A stretch of 64,000 nucleotides of DNA from Polynucleobacter sp. JS-JIR-II-b4 (GCF_018687815.1 NZ_CP061306.1:1798001-1862000), one strand, 5' to 3'. Shown: positions 28,648 through 38,056, numbered from the stretch's first letter. The notes: a model not told the origin generated them from the letters alone. Numbers and translations: made by a program.

Positions 28648-29175
28648 ATGCGCTGGATTGGAATCGACCCAGGTTTACGGACTACCGGTTTTGGAGTCAT
28701 CGATGTCGATGGCCAAAAACTGACCTACGTAGCCTCGGGGACGATTGAAAGTGGCGATCCAGCTAAAGGCCTGCCTGAACGCTTAGGCACCCTCTATGCC
28801 GGTGTTAAGGAAGTTCTAGAGACCTATCGGCCAGAGTCTGCTGCAATCGAAGAAGTCTTCTTAAACGTTAACCCTCGTTCCACGCTCATGTTGGGTCAGG
28901 CACGCGGCGCTGTTATTGCCGCTCTCGTTTCAGAAAAACTCCCAGTAGCTGAGTACAGCGCCTTAAGAGTCAAGCAGTCCATTGTTGGCACTGGCAGAGC
29001 AACTAAGCCTCAGGTCCAAGAAATGGTGAAGCGTCTCCTGAAACTCAATCGCGCCCCGGGTACTGATGCCTCTGATGCGCTGGGTGTTGCCATTTGTGCT
29101 GCCCATCATGCGCAAATACCAAAAGCCATAACTGCAGCCACTGCTGCCTTAGCTCCCAAAAAACGTAGCAAGTAA
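28648..29175 (+). CDS. ruvC: Crossover junction endodeoxyribonuclease RuvC
   Basis: A 175-residue Holliday-junction resolvase. The first catalytic Asp is in [12 protein letters not shown], with further acidic residues in AIEEVFLN (Glu) and [17 protein letters not shown] (Asp). RuvC cleaves junctions positioned by RuvAB, which are encoded immediately downstream in the same direction, giving a compact ruvCAB operon. Confidence 0.96.
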   Translation: MRWIGIDPGLRTTGFGVIDVDGQKLTYVASGTIESGDPAKGLPERLGTLYAGVKEVLETYRPESAAIEEVFLNVNPRSTLMLGQARGAVIAALVSEKLPVAEYSALRVKQSIVGTGRATKPQVQEMVKRLLKLNRAPGTDASDALGVAICAAHHAQIPKAITAATAALAPKKRSK

Positions 29176-29204
29176 AAATACACATCACAGGTTAAGATCT
29201 CTAC

Positions 29205-29786
29205 ATGATTGGTCGCATTCAAGGTACCCTCGTTTCAGTTCACCCTCCTCGCCTTTTGGTCGATTGCCAAGGTATTGGTTATGAGGTTGACGTGCCCATG
29301 AGTACGTTGTATCAATTGCCCCAGGCTGGTCAAAAAATTACCCTATTGACACATTTTCAAGTTCGCGAAGATGCGCAGCAACTTTTTGGCTTTGCTACTG
29401 AAACTGAGCGTGAAGCATTTAGACAGCTCATCAAGATTAGTGGCGTCGGCTCACGCACAGCACTCGCAGTTCTTTCCGGCATGAGTGTTAATGAACTAGC
29501 CCAAGCCATTGCACTTCAAGAAGCTGGGCGCCTCACTCAGGTGCCTGGTATCGGCAAGAAAACTGCTGAGCGTCTCTGCCTAGAGCTCAAAGGCAAGCTA
29601 GCTCCAGACTTAGGCATTACAGGTGACAAACCTCAGGCAATTGAGGCTAGCAGTGAAGTGTTACAAGCCCTCCTTGCTCTGGGCTATTCAGAAAAAGAAG
29701 CACTTTTGGCACTCAAGCAAATCCCACCCGATACCAGTGTTTCCGATGGCATTCGAATGGGCTTGAAGTATCTATCTAAAGCCTAA
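29205..29786 (+). CDS. ruvA: Holliday junction branch migration protein RuvA
   Basis: A 193-residue junction-binding protein: N-terminal OB fold ([10 protein letters not shown]), two helix-hairpin-helix motifs ([15 protein letters not shown] and [19 protein letters not shown]) and a C-terminal RuvB-binding UBA-like domain (about 145-193). It loads RuvB onto junctions. Located 29 bp after ruvC and 26 bp before ruvB. Confidence 0.97.
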   Translation: MIGRIQGTLVSVHPPRLLVDCQGIGYEVDVPMSTLYQLPQAGQKITLLTHFQVREDAQQLFGFATETEREAFRQLIKISGVGSRTALAVLSGMSVNELAQAIALQEAGRLTQVPGIGKKTAERLCLELKGKLAPDLGITGDKPQAIEASSEVLQALLALGYSEKEALLALKQIPPDTSVSDGIRMGLKYLSKA

Positions 29787-29812
29787 TAGCCAAACAGCAC
29801 TAAACTCTCAGC

Positions 29813-30883
29813 ATGGCAATACATACAGACGACCTCAGCTCTATTCCTGAAGATTTACCGGAAGGTAATGCCCGCATTGTGAGCGGTGCAGCAGGCAATA
29901 CTGAAGCCGTCTTTGAAAGAGCGCTGCGTCCCAAACAACTCGATGAGTATGTTGGCCAAACTAAGGCCAGAGCGCAATTAGAGATTTTTATCAGCGCTAC
30001 GAGAGCACGCCAAGAAGCTTTAGATCACGTTCTTTTATTTGGGCCTCCTGGACTTGGTAAAACTACTCTTGCTCACATCATTGCAAGAGAGCTTGGCGTA
30101 AATCTGCGTCAAACGAGCGGACCGGTTCTAGATAGGCCGGGCGATCTTGCTGCCTTGCTCACCAACCTAGAAGAAAACGATGTTCTCTTTATTGATGAGA
30201 TTCATCGCTTATCTCCAGTTGTGGAAGAAATTCTGTACCCCGCACTAGAGGATTACAGTCTAGACATCATGATCGGCGAAGGCCCTGCAGCGCGCAGCGT
30301 GAAGATTGATCTCAAACCGTTTACCTTGATCGGTGCAACTACTCGTGCCGGCATGCTCACCAATCCTTTGCGTGATCGTTTTGGTATTGTGGCCAGACTC
30401 GAGTTCTACACGACTGAAGAACTCACCAAAATCATTAATCGTTCAGCCAGCTTACTTAAGGCTGACATTGACCCAGAAGGCTCCGTTGAAATTGCACAGC
30501 GGGCTCGTGGCACACCACGTATCGCTAACCGCTTACTGCGAAGAGTGCGCGATTATGCAGAAGTTAAAGGCACTGGTACGATTACCAAGGCCATGGCTGA
30601 TGCAGCACTCAAGATGCTGGATATAGATCCAAGCGGATTTGATGTGATGGACAGAAAGCTACTGGAAGCCATCTTGCACAAGTTCGATGGTGGCCCAGTG
30701 GGCATTGATAACTTAGCAGCAGCGATTGGTGAAGAGCGCGATACGATTGAAGATGTTCTTGAGCCCTATTTGATTCAACAAGGATACTTACAAAGAACTT
30801 CAAGAGGCAGAGTAGCAACCCGTCAAGCCTATGAACACTTTGGGTTAACGCCGCCTAGTGGTAGCGCTAGCTTAGAAATTTAG
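29813..30883 (+). CDS. ruvB: Holliday junction DNA helicase RuvB
   Basis: A 356-residue AAA+ motor. Walker [10 protein letters not shown] near residue 77, Walker [10 protein letters not shown], sensor GATTRAGML with arginine finger region LRDRFG, and the winged-helix C-terminus ending [17 protein letters not shown]. It drives branch migration with RuvA. The stop overlaps the convergent tyrS stop by 4 bp. Confidence 0.97.
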   Translation: MAIHTDDLSSIPEDLPEGNARIVSGAAGNTEAVFERALRPKQLDEYVGQTKARAQLEIFISATRARQEALDHVLLFGPPGLGKTTLAHIIARELGVNLRQTSGPVLDRPGDLAALLTNLEENDVLFIDEIHRLSPVVEEILYPALEDYSLDIMIGEGPAARSVKIDLKPFTLIGATTRAGMLTNPLRDRFGIVARLEFYTTEELTKIINRSASLLKADIDPEGSVEIAQRARGTPRIANRLLRRVRDYAEVKGTGTITKAMADAALKMLDIDPSGFDVMDRKLLEAILHKFDGGPVGIDNLAAAIGEERDTIEDVLEPYLIQQGYLQRTSRGRVATRQAYEHFGLTPPSGSASLEI

Positions 30884-32112
30884 ACTAACGTCACTTTCGC
30901 AAACTTACGCTTACCAACCTGCACTACGTAAGTTCCAGCTTCAACCTTTAATTGCTTATCAGCAACGGTTACTCCATCAATCTTTACGCCGTTTTGCTCA
31001 ATATTGCGCATCGCTTCAGATGTAGATGGAGCAAGAGCTGCAGCCTTCAAAAGATTGGCGATTGCCATAGGCGCACCAGAGAGATTTACTTCTGGAATGT
31101 CATCAGGCACACCGCCTTTAGCGCGGTGATTAAAGTCTTCTAATGCTTTTTCTGCTGCGGCTTGCGAGTGGAAGCGTGCCACGATTTCTTGGGCGAGCAG
31201 TACTTTGCAATCCTTTGGATTTCTGCCAGCAGCGACTTCTTGCTTCATCAAATCAATCTCAGCCATTGGTCTAAATGACAGCAATGTGAAGTAATCCCAC
31301 ATCAAATCATCTGAGATGCTTAAGAGCTTGCCAAACATATCGCCAGCTGGCTCACTGATGCCAATGTAATTACCTTTGGACTTACTCATCTTTTCAACGC
31401 CATCCAGACCAACGAGAAGTGGCATTGTCAAAATACATTGAGGCTCTTGGCCATACTCACGCTGGAGCTCACGTCCAACTAGAAGATTGAACTTCTGATC
31501 TGTACCCCCCAACTCTAAATCACTCTTCAGTGCAACAGAGTCATAGCCTTGCATCAGTGGATATAAAAACTCATGAATCGAAATGGGCACACCATTGCGA
31601 TAGCGCTTAGTAAAGTCATCACGCTCTAACATGCGAGCAACAGTATGTTTAGCAGCCAACTGAATCATGCCGCGCGCGCCCAATGGATCACACCACTCGC
31701 TGTTGTAACGCACTTCGGTTTTAGAAGGATCGAGCACCATGCTCGCTTGGCGATAATAAGTTTCCGCATTGACGGCTATTTCTTCTGCGGTCAATGGGGG
31801 ACGTGTAGCGTTACGACCCGATGGATCACCAATCATGCTGGTGAAATCGCCAATCAAGAAAATAACGGTATGACCCAAATCCTGTAACTGGCGCAACTTA
31901 TTCAATACAACGGTATGACCCAGATGAATATCTGGAGCTGTTGGATCTAAACCCAATTTAATCCGCAATGGCGTCTTAGTAGCTTGGCTACGAGCCAGTT
32001 TCTGAACCCAGTCCGCCTCAACCAATAGCTCATCGCAACCACGTTTGGTGACTTCGAGCGCTGCAAAGACTTCGGGGGTCAAAGGATATTTTTGTTCTGG
32101 TTTAGCCATCAT
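30880..32112 (-). CDS. tyrS: Tyrosyl-tRNA synthetase
   Basis: A 410-residue class Ic synthetase, TyrRS of the TyrZ-like subgroup. The HIGH motif is HLGH (about 63-66), KMSKSKGN gives the KMSKS loop near residue 245, and a C-terminal S4-like domain ends near [11 protein letters not shown]. Two adjacent ATG codons at 32107-32112 begin the family-like [15 protein letters not shown]; a far upstream ATG would add 21 unrelated residues and overlap the divergent anmK promoter zone. Convergent with ruvB, divergent from anmK. Confidence 0.95.
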   Translation of the reverse strand: MMAKPEQKYPLTPEVFAALEVTKRGCDELLVEADWVQKLARSQATKTPLRIKLGLDPTAPDIHLGHTVVLNKLRQLQDLGHTVIFLIGDFTSMIGDPSGRNATRPPLTAEEIAVNAETYYRQASMVLDPSKTEVRYNSEWCDPLGARGMIQLAAKHTVARMLERDDFTKRYRNGVPISIHEFLYPLMQGYDSVALKSDLELGGTDQKFNLLVGRELQREYGQEPQCILTMPLLVGLDGVEKMSKSKGNYIGISEPAGDMFGKLLSISDDLMWDYFTLLSFRPMAEIDLMKQEVAAGRNPKDCKVLLAQEIVARFHSQAAAEKALEDFNHRAKGGVPDDIPEVNLSGAPMAIANLLKAAALAPSTSEAMRNIEQNGVKIDGVTVADKQLKVEAGTYVVQVGKRKFAKVTLV

Positions 32113-32188
32113 GCTGATTCGGATTGCTGATTCAGTTAAATTAGTAGTTAAATTGCTAAAGCATAATTGTCGCATTCCTGAGAGCTAC

Positions 32189-33316
32189 ATGAACAAACAC
32201 CATTCCCTCTATATCGGCCTGATGTCTGGCACCAGCCTGGATGGGATAGATGCCGTTCTGGCCAAGATAGGATCCAATGGGGAAGCCAGTGCGCTAGACG
32301 CCATTAGCGCCCCTTTCTCACCAGAGCTCCGCAAGACCCTATCCGAGCTTCAAAGTCCTGGCCCAAATGAGCTCCATCGCGAAAAACAGGCAGGTAATGC
32401 CCTGGCCCTGGCCTATGCAGAAGCTGTTAGCCAGTTACTCAGAAAAGCAAATCTACAGCCCTCTGAAATCACCGCCATCGGCGCACATGGACAAACGATT
32501 CGCCACCAACCACATCTTGGGGACATGGCTTATACACATCAAACGCTCAACCCAGCCCTCTTGGTAGAAAAAACGGGCATTGATGTCATCGCCGACTTTA
32601 GAAGTCGGGATTTAGCTGCGGGCGGGCATGGTGCGCCTTTAGTGCCCGCGTTTCATGCGCAGCAATTTGTAGAAGATAAACATTTAGCCATTCTCAATAT
32701 TGGTGGCATTGCTAATCTCACACTGCTTCCAAAGAATGGTGAAGTTACCGGCTTTGATTGCGGTCCAGGAAATATGCTGATGGATGCCTGGATACACGAG
32801 CACCAGGGCAATGCCTTTGATGAAAATGGTAATTGGGCATTGCAGGGCAAAGTCAATGAGGCGCTACTTAAGAAAATGTTGTCTGATTCTTTCTTTGCAA
32901 AAGCCCCTCCTAAGAGCACTGGTAGAGACGACTTTCATCTTGCTTGGTTACATGAAAAAATAGGTGCAGATAATTATCTATCCGAAGATGTGCAGGCTAC
33001 ATTGCTGCAACTCACTGCCCACTCAGCCCTCAAAGCTTTGGTACGCCATGCCCCGCAAACCCAGAAGCTAATTATCTGTGGAGGCGGCGCCAGAAATAAT
33101 GCCTTGATGAATCTCTTCAAATTACAGTCGCAGCAATTCTTCAAAAAGCCATTAGAAATTACTACAAGCGAGTCTGCAGGAATTGATCCACAGCTTGTGG
33201 AAGGCCTTGCTTTTGCATGGCTTGCGTGGGCCCATAAAGAAAAACGGCCAGCAAATTTGCCGGCCGCTACGGGAGCGAAGGGGCCTAGAATTCTAGGTGC
33301 TTGCTATCCTGCTTAA
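32189..33316 (+). CDS. anmK: Anhydro-N-acetylmuramic acid kinase AnmK
   Basis: A 375-residue sugar kinase of the ASKHA fold. ATP and substrate motifs are YIGLMSGTSLDGIDAV at the start, GAHGQTIRH, ADFRSRDLAAGGHGAPLVPAFH and the second phosphate motif ICGGGARN. It converts 1,6-anhydro-MurNAc to MurNAc-6-P in cell-wall recycling. ATG 32189 has TGAGAG just upstream; an in-frame ATG at 32045 lies within tyrS and adds 48 unrelated residues. In this window AmgK and MurU offer a parallel route for free MurNAc. Confidence 0.94.
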   Translation: MNKHHSLYIGLMSGTSLDGIDAVLAKIGSNGEASALDAISAPFSPELRKTLSELQSPGPNELHREKQAGNALALAYAEAVSQLLRKANLQPSEITAIGAHGQTIRHQPHLGDMAYTHQTLNPALLVEKTGIDVIADFRSRDLAAGGHGAPLVPAFHAQQFVEDKHLAILNIGGIANLTLLPKNGEVTGFDCGPGNMLMDAWIHEHQGNAFDENGNWALQGKVNEALLKKMLSDSFFAKAPPKSTGRDDFHLAWLHEKIGADNYLSEDVQATLLQLTAHSALKALVRHAPQTQKLIICGGGARNNALMNLFKLQSQQFFKKPLEITTSESAGIDPQLVEGLAFAWLAWAHKEKRPANLPAATGAKGPRILGACYPA

Positions 33317-33317
33317 A

Positions 33318-33339
33318 TAATTAAATTCTTTTTTAATTA
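33318..33339. terminator. AT-rich hairpin between convergent anmK and erpA
   Basis: TAATTAAA (33318-33325) and TTTAATTA (33332-33339) pair across a TTCTTT loop in the 20-bp gap between the two stop codons. A flanking GCTTA/TAAGC pair could lengthen the stem. Weak stem energy, but the position fits a shared bidirectional terminator. Confidence 0.4.
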
Positions 33340-33711
33340 AGCAGAGAAAGAAGATCCGCAACCACAAGTAGTTTGCGCATTTGGATTCTTGATTACAAAC
33401 TGTGATCCATTGATGTCTTCTTTGTAATCAATCTCAGCACCAACTAAATATTGGAAGCTCATTGAATCTACCAACAAAGTAACACCATTCTTTTCAAAGA
33501 GAGTGTCATCTTCATTCACAGCATCATCAAACGTGAAGCCATACTGAAATCCTGAGCAACCGCCACCTTGAACGAATACGCGCAGCTTCAATTCTGGATT
33601 GCCTTCTTCAGCAATCAAGTCCGCCACTTTCGCAGCAGCGCTATCCGTGAACACCAATGGGGTTGGCGGCTCGGCTAAATCTTGTGCAGGTTGTGTAGCT
33701 AATTCGGTCAT
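33337..33711 (-). CDS. erpA: Iron-sulfur cluster insertion protein ErpA
   Basis: A 124-residue A-type carrier. The three cluster cysteines are C52 ([12 protein letters not shown]), C116 and C118 (TTCGCGSSF). It accepts Fe-S clusters from the scaffold and delivers them to apo-proteins. The N-terminal ~18 residues are Thr/Pro rich and longer than the core. Gene order rplM-rpsI-argC-erpA on one strand is a Burkholderiales feature. Confidence 0.94.
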   Translation of the reverse strand: MTELATQPAQDLAEPPTPLVFTDSAAAKVADLIAEEGNPELKLRVFVQGGGCSGFQYGFTFDDAVNEDDTLFEKNGVTLLVDSMSFQYLVGAEIDYKEDINGSQFVIKNPNAQTTCGCGSSFSA

Positions 33712-33779
33712 GATTTACTCCTAATTCAAAAGGCAATGTCCTATTTTAGGCTTTTAATGCCCAGTTTGCTGAAGGGTCA

Positions 33780-34838
33780 TTATGGGGAAACAGCAATCTG
33801 GGTAAGGCCCATAGTCTCTGGTAACCCAAACATCAGGTTCATACACTGCACACCTTGGCCTGAAGCGCCCTTCACCAAATTGTCCTCAACTACCAAAATA
33901 ACTAAAGTATCACCGCCGCCTGGACGATGGATCGCAATACGAATACCGTTGCTACCCCGCACAGAACGCGTCTCTGGATGACTGCCTGCTGGCATGACAT
34001 CGACAAATGGCTCGTCCTTATAGAAGTTCTCATAAAGCTTTTGGTAATCAACGTCTTTACCAGCCTCAGTCAAACGGACATACAAAGTCGAATGAATACC
34101 TCTAATCATCGGCGTTAAATGCGGCACAAAAGTCAAACCGATCTGATCATGGCCAGCGATTGCCTTTAAGCCCTGTTCGATTTCCGGTAAATGACGATGT
34201 CCCTTCACGCTGTAAGCCTTGAAGTTATCACTTGCTTCAGACAATAGTGTGCCGATCTCTGCTTTCCGGCCAGCGCCAGAAGTGCCTGACTTCGAATCAG
34301 AAATAATATGGGTGCCATCGATGAAGTGTTTACCACCAGTCGATTTAGGCGACAGCAAAGGCGCGAGACCTAACTGCACTGATGTTGGATAACAACCTGC
34401 CAAACCCACTACGCGCGCATTCTTAATAGCCTCACGATTAATCTCCGCCAAACCATAAACCGCTTCAGCCAAAATTTCTGGGCAGGTGTGCTCCATGCCG
34501 TACCACTTTGCAAATTCTTTGACATCCTTCAAACGAAAGTCTGCGGCAAGATCCAAAATCTTCACATTGTTAGCGAGTAATTCTTTTGCTTGTGCCATCG
34601 CAACGCCATGTGGAGTTGCGAAGAACACCACATCACATTCATTCAGCTTGGCTTCATCTGGTGTCGTAAATTTGAGAGCAACACGGCCACGCAAAGATGG
34701 AAACATCTCAGCCACTGGCATGCCAGCTTCTGTGCGAGAAGTAATTGCAGTGAGTTCTACCTCAGGATGCTGCGCCAATAAACGCAACAACTCCACTCCG
34801 GTATATCCAGTGCCACCTACGATGCCAACTTTAATCAT
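33780..34838 (-). CDS. argC: N-acetyl-gamma-glutamyl-phosphate reductase
   Basis: A 352-residue NADPH-dependent dehydrogenase of arginine synthesis. The Rossmann motif is [15 protein letters not shown] and the catalytic cysteine is C149 in [13 protein letters not shown]. Start ATG 34836-34838 is preceded by GGAG at good spacing; the earlier in-frame ATG at 34860-34862 is unlikely. An 8-bp hairpin (arms 34864-34871 and 34878-34885) lies in its leader, and the rpsI terminator is upstream. Confidence 0.95.
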   Translation of the reverse strand: MIKVGIVGGTGYTGVELLRLLAQHPEVELTAITSRTEAGMPVAEMFPSLRGRVALKFTTPDEAKLNECDVVFFATPHGVAMAQAKELLANNVKILDLAADFRLKDVKEFAKWYGMEHTCPEILAEAVYGLAEINREAIKNARVVGLAGCYPTSVQLGLAPLLSPKSTGGKHFIDGTHIISDSKSGTSGAGRKAEIGTLLSEASDNFKAYSVKGHRHLPEIEQGLKAIAGHDQIGLTFVPHLTPMIRGIHSTLYVRLTEAGKDVDYQKLYENFYKDEPFVDVMPAGSHPETRSVRGSNGIRIAIHRPGGGDTLVILVVEDNLVKGASGQGVQCMNLMFGLPETMGLTQIAVSP

Positions 34839-34903
34839 GCCATTCTCCAAAATACCGATCATGAGAAGTTTCTTTTAAAACTTCTGAATACCTCAATTGT
34901 AGA

Positions 34904-34932
34904 AACAAAAAGGGCCGCTTGCGCGACCCTTT
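34904..34932 (-). terminator. Rho-independent terminator of rplM-rpsI
   Basis: On the minus strand, AAAGGGTCGC and GCGGCCCTTT (34932-34923 and 34918-34909) form a 10-bp stem with one G-T pair, closed by a GCAA tetraloop and followed by a T-rich stretch. It sits 27 bp after the rpsI stop and separates the ribosomal operon from argC. Confidence 0.85.
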
Positions 34933-34958
34933 CGATAAAACTTGAGCGACTGAAAGAA

Positions 34959-35360
34959 TTAGCGCTTGCTGAACTGCTTACGACGACGCGCGCCGTGCAG
35001 ACCAACTTTTTTACGCTCAACTTCACGAGCATCGCGAGTTACCAAACCTGCTTTAGACAGGGCTGGCTTCAAGGCGTTGTCGTAGTCGATCAATGCACGA
35101 GTAACACCGTGACGAACTGCACCAGCTTGGCCAGTTTCACCGCCACCAGAAACGTTTACTTTGATATCAAAGGTCGTTAAGTGGGCTGTGAGAGCCAAAG
35201 GCTGACGAGCGATCATGCGCGATGTTTCACGAGCAAAATAGGCATCGATAGGCTTACCATTAACAATGATTTCGCCTTTGCCAGATTTAATGAATACACG
35301 CGCCACAGAACTCTTGCGACGACCAGTACCGTAATTCCAATTTCCGTAATTAATAGCCAT
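34959..35360 (-). CDS. rpsI: 30S ribosomal protein S9
   Basis: A 133-residue S9 with the family C-terminus [18 protein letters not shown], which reaches the ribosomal P site, and the conserved [12 protein letters not shown] and [19 protein letters not shown] segments. It follows rplM by 9 bp, the near-universal rplM-rpsI pair. Confidence 0.98.
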   Translation of the reverse strand: MAINYGNWNYGTGRRKSSVARVFIKSGKGEIIVNGKPIDAYFARETSRMIARQPLALTAHLTTFDIKVNVSGGGETGQAGAVRHGVTRALIDYDNALKPALSKAGLVTRDAREVERKKVGLHGARRRKQFSKR

Positions 35361-35369
35361 TTGGGTTCC

Positions 35370-35798
35370 TTAAATCTCTAACGCTTTAGGCTGTTGAGCC
35401 GTGTGCGGATGATTAGCGTCGCCATAAACTTTCAATTTCTTGATCATGGCATAGCCTAGTGGGCCTTTTGGCAACATACCCTTCACAGCCTTCTCCAAAG
35501 CGCGACCTGGGAAACGGTCTTGCATTTTGTCGAAGTTAGTCGAGCTAATACCGCCTGGGTATCCGCTGTGACGGTAATAAATTTTGTTCAAGCCTTTTGT
35601 GCCTGTGACACGGAGCTTAGATGAATTGATGACAACGATAAAGTCGCCAGTATCAACGTGTGGGGTGTATTCAGGCTTGTGCTTGCCGCGTAGACGGAGT
35701 GCCACTTCACTGGCGACACGACCGAGGACTTTGTCCGTAGCGTCAATCACGAACCATTCATGCACTACCTCATGGGATTTTGCAGAAAAAGTTTTCAT
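35370..35798 (-). CDS. rplM: 50S ribosomal protein L13
   Basis: A 142-residue L13. Diagnostic segments are [43 protein letters not shown] and the conserved GMLPKGPLG. First gene of the rplM-rpsI operon. Its leader of roughly 55 nt or more begins after the terminator of the predicted small RNA upstream. Confidence 0.98.
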   Translation of the reverse strand: MKTFSAKSHEVVHEWFVIDATDKVLGRVASEVALRLRGKHKPEYTPHVDTGDFIVVINSSKLRVTGTKGLNKIYYRHSGYPGGISSTNFDKMQDRFPGRALEKAVKGMLPKGPLGYAMIKKLKVYGDANHPHTAQQPKALEI

Positions 35799-35861
35799 GA
35801 TTTCTCAAATTGTTATAGTCAAAAAAATTACCCCAACCAAACTACGTCCACCTTGGCCCTG

Positions 35862-35891
35862 CTTATATTTGCAAGCTCGCAGATTCTGCAA
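35862..35891 (-). promoter_or_regulatory. Candidate rplM promoter
   Basis: Minus strand TTGCAG (35891-35886), an 18-bp spacer and TATAAG (35867-35862) would start transcription near 35855, about 57 nt before the rplM ATG. The -10 is close to consensus; the -35 is poor. It is the best match I see between rplM and the small-RNA terminator. The rest of 35799-35957 shows no ORF or other clear feature. Confidence 0.35.
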
Positions 35892-35957
35892 TTCAACTGG
35901 TACAACAAATTACCGCTGACCGGCTCGGTAATTCAGTAAAGCCTTGAATTGTAACCT

Positions 35958-36059
35958 AAAAAAAACCCAGGAACGAGTCCTGGGTTGGAATCCACCTATG
36001 TTTGGGTGGAGGAGACACTGGGAGGTAAGTCGCAGTCTTATACAAGACTGACTACCAAT
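35958..36059 (-). ncRNA. Predicted small RNA with own promoter and terminator (unrecognised family)
   Basis: The minus-strand transcript of about 102 nt has a near-consensus sigma-70 promoter (36066-36094). Hairpin 1 (36056-36024) is an interrupted stem, GGTA-GTC-AGTCTT pairing with AAGACT-GAC-TACC around a GTAT loop. An unpaired stretch follows, about 13 nt and rich in C and U (UCCCAGUGUCUCC). Hairpin 2 (36010-35991) is TCCACC/GGTGGA with an 8-nt loop. Terminator hairpin 3 (35986-35964) is AACCCAGGA/TCCTGGGTT with a CTCGT loop and a run of T. There is no ATG in any frame of the transcript. Two CCTCC-type motifs resemble anti-Shine-Dalgarno seeds of trans-acting sRNAs. It is not tmRNA, 6S or RNase P by size and motifs. 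Confidence 0.7.
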
Positions 36060-36065
36060 ATGGTT

Positions 36066-36094
36066 ATTGTATCCATATGCATGGTGCGACGCAA
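36066..36094 (-). promoter_or_regulatory. Sigma-70 promoter of the predicted small RNA
   Basis: Minus strand TTGCGT (36094-36089), exactly 17 bp, then TACAAT (36071-36066). Four of six and five of six positions match consensus, with ideal spacing. The predicted start is the A at about 36059. Nothing on the minus strand downstream except the small RNA and then rplM needs this promoter. Confidence 0.65.
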
Positions 36095-36095
36095 G

Positions 36096-36117
36096 AATAT
36101 TGACCAAAATCAATATT
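36096..36117. promoter_or_regulatory. FNR/CRP-like palindrome next to the small-RNA promoter
   Basis: AATATTGA (36096-36103) and TCAATATT (36110-36117) are perfect inverted arms around CCAAAA. The core TTGAC-N4-ATCAA differs at one base from the FNR consensus TTGAT-N4-ATCAA. It abuts the -35 of the small RNA; its centre lies about 47 bp before the predicted start, not the classic -41.5, and about 100 bp before the OsmC gene on the other side. The regulator identity is inferred. Confidence 0.45.
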
Positions 36118-36207
36118 TTTATGTTGCTATGCAGCAACTTGATTTCCCATAAAATAGGTAAACTATTGATAATATTGATTAATTTAGTAAGTTAGGAATC
36201 ACTAATA

Positions 36208-36630
36208 ATGGAATGTCGAGTAAGTTGGTTGGGTAATGGCGGCATGGCTTTTTCTGCAGAAACTGGCAGTGGCCACCTCGTAAACATGGATGGTGCCCCT
36301 GAAGCTGGTGGCAAAAACCTCGCTCCAAGGCCAATGGAGCTTCTTTTAGCGGGTGCAGGCGGATGCTCTGCATTTGATGTGGTTTTAATCCTACAAAGGG
36401 CCCGTCAGGCCATTAGTGGCTGTGAAGTGGTTCTCCAGGCTGAGCGAGCTACAGAAGACCCTAAAGTCTTCACGAAGATCAATTTGCACTTTACGGTCAA
36501 AGGGAAAGACTTGGATCAGGCAAAGGTGGATCGCGCCGTAAAGCTCTCACATGAAAAATATTGTTCAGCTACGACCATGTTGGCCAAAACTGCAGAACTG
36601 ACCTACAGCGTCGAAATCATTGCGGAATAA
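36208..36630 (+). CDS. OsmC family protein (YhfA-like)
   Basis: A 140-residue OsmC-fold protein, with C53 (AGGCSAFDVV) and C119 (EKYCSATTML) as the two redox cysteines and APRPMELLLAGAGGC as the family segment. This is the YhfA branch, whose substrate is not known. Codes opposite to its neighbours. Its stop codon directly abuts the 3' end of rnpB on the other strand. AGGAA about 10 bp before the ATG. Confidence 0.87.
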   Translation: MECRVSWLGNGGMAFSAETGSGHLVNMDGAPEAGGKNLAPRPMELLLAGAGGCSAFDVVLILQRARQAISGCEVVLQAERATEDPKVFTKINLHFTVKGKDLDQAKVDRAVKLSHEKYCSATTMLAKTAELTYSVEIIAE

Positions 36631-36940
36631 GTGCAGAGTCAATCGATAAGCCGGATTCTGTCGCCTAGATTTGCATCTAGGGGCAATCATTCCTCTAGGC
36701 CGGCAGTTACCTGACGGCTCAAGCTCCCTACCCGCAGACTCAGCGGGACGCCTCATCGCCTGCTTACTTGGGATTGCTCCAGGTGGAGGTTACCGCGTTT
36801 CACCGTAACTAAATACGCTCGTCTCTGTGGCCCTATTCCTCACGTCGCCGTGGATGGCCGTTAGCCATCACCCTTCCCTATGGAGTCCGGACTTTCCTCC
36901 CCCTCAATAAAGAGGCGGCGATTGCCCAATTGACTCTGCG
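36631..36940 (-). ncRNA. rnpB: RNase P RNA (bacterial type A)
   Basis: The minus strand carries the universal P4 segment GAGGAAAGUCCGGAC (36899-36885), the UAGGGAAGGGUGAUGGC segment after it, and the 3' part ending GAAUCCGGCUUAUCGAUUGACUC. The terminal P1 helix pairs the 5' AGAGUCA (36937-36931) with GACUCU (36640-36635). The ~310-nt length fits gamma/beta-proteobacterial M1 RNA, the catalytic subunit that matures tRNA 5' ends. Ends are estimated to within several bases. No T-run terminator is visible before the abutting OsmC stop. Confidence 0.95.
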
Positions 36941-36945
36941 CCTGC

Positions 36946-36975
36946 AGTCTAACGCAGTCGGGCCAATTTGGCTAA
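36946..36975 (-). promoter_or_regulatory. Candidate rnpB promoter
   Basis: Minus strand TTAGCC (36975-36970), an 18-bp spacer and TAGACT (36951-36946) would start transcription close to the mature rnpB 5' end at about 36940. Moderate match to sigma-70 consensus; it sits in the 56 bp between rnpB and the pyrC stop. Confidence 0.45.
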
Positions 36976-36996
36976 GAAAGTAATGATTTGTGTTTT

Positions 36997-38055
36997 TTAA
37001 ACGAGTGACCAGGCGATGGTTTCGCCAGCACGCAGCGGAACGATAGTGGCATCACCCAATGGCAATTCAGCAGGGATACTTTGCGCCTGCTTTACCAGAG
37101 TAATTTTTTTGCTATTGCGTGGCAGAGAATAAAAATCAGGACCAAAGAAACTAGCAAAGCCTTCTAACTTATCCAGTTTGCCAACACTCTCAAATGCTTC
37201 GGCATATAAACCTAGAGCATTAAAGGCACTATAGCAACCCGCACAGCCACAAGCCGCCTCTTTGGCGCCCTTAGCATGAGGCGCACTATCGGTACCCAAG
37301 AAGAAACGAGCATTTCCACTAGTTGCGGCTTCCAGTAAAGCAACGCGATGCTCTTCACGTTTGAGCACAGGCAAACAATAATTGTGGGGACGAATGCCAC
37401 CAGCAAAAATAGCATTGCGGTTCATGAGCAAATGCTGCGGAGTAATCGTGGCTGCAATCGTATTCTTGGCACCCGTCGCTACATCACGCACATAGTGAGC
37501 AGCCTGCTTGGTAGTGATATGTTCAAAAACGATTTTGAGCTCAGGAAACTGTTGACGCAGAGGCTCTAACACCTCATCAATAAAGACCGCCTCACGATCA
37601 AAGATATCAATTTCAGAGCTGGTTACTTCACCATGCACTAAGAGCGGCATACCAACAGCCTGCATAGCCTCTAATGCCGCATGGCAATGTTTAAGATCAC
37701 TAACACCAGCATCACTATTCGTCGTTGCACCTGCGGGGTATAGCTTGAATGCTGCGATGCCTGCAGTCTTAGCTTTACGAACTTCATCTGCAGAAGTATT
37801 GTCAGTGAGATATAAAGTCATTAAAGGCGTGAAGTCACTGACACCCAGAGACTTTAAATTCGATTCAATGCGAGATTGATAGGCCTTAGCCAAATCCACA
37901 GTAGTTACTGGTGGTTTGAGATTAGGCATGATGATCGCACGCGCAAATTGACGTGCAGTGTCCGCCAACACATCTTTCATCACTTCACCATCACGAATGT
38001 GCAAATGCCAATCGTCCGGCTGAATCAGTTGAATTTGTGTAGGGCTATTAGACAT
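36997..38055 (-). CDS. pyrC: Dihydroorotase (class II)
   Basis: A 352-residue amidohydrolase of pyrimidine synthesis. Metal ligands H17 and H19 are in [10 protein letters not shown], the carbamylated lysine is K104 in [15 protein letters not shown], and HGEVT and FEHITT hold further histidines. Chosen start [16 protein letters not shown] begins 2 bp after the glycerate kinase stop; 352 residues match E. coli PyrC (348). Confidence 0.95.
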   Translation of the reverse strand: MSNSPTQIQLIQPDDWHLHIRDGEVMKDVLADTARQFARAIIMPNLKPPVTTVDLAKAYQSRIESNLKSLGVSDFTPLMTLYLTDNTSADEVRKAKTAGIAAFKLYPAGATTNSDAGVSDLKHCHAALEAMQAVGMPLLVHGEVTSSEIDIFDREAVFIDEVLEPLRQQFPELKIVFEHITTKQAAHYVRDVATGAKNTIAATITPQHLLMNRNAIFAGGIRPHNYCLPVLKREEHRVALLEAATSGNARFFLGTDSAPHAKGAKEAACGCAGCYSAFNALGLYAEAFESVGKLDKLEGFASFFGPDFYSLPRNSKKITLVKQAQSIPAELPLGDATIVPLRAGETIAWSLV

Positions 38056-38056
38056 A

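Noticed and set aside
32045..32188. Longer AnmK start at 32045
   Set aside because: It would add 48 residues unlike any AnmK N-terminus and run inside tyrS; ATG 32189 has a ribosome binding site and the family motif follows at once.
35958..36059. Identity as 6S RNA, tmRNA or signal recognition particle RNA
   Set aside because: Too short for 6S or tmRNA, no tRNA-like ends, no SRP GGAA-loop motif.
35910..36137. A 75-codon minus-strand ORF across the small-RNA region
   Set aside because: Its start lies upstream of the small-RNA promoter, it has no ribosome binding site, and its sequence follows the hairpin arms; it looks like chance.
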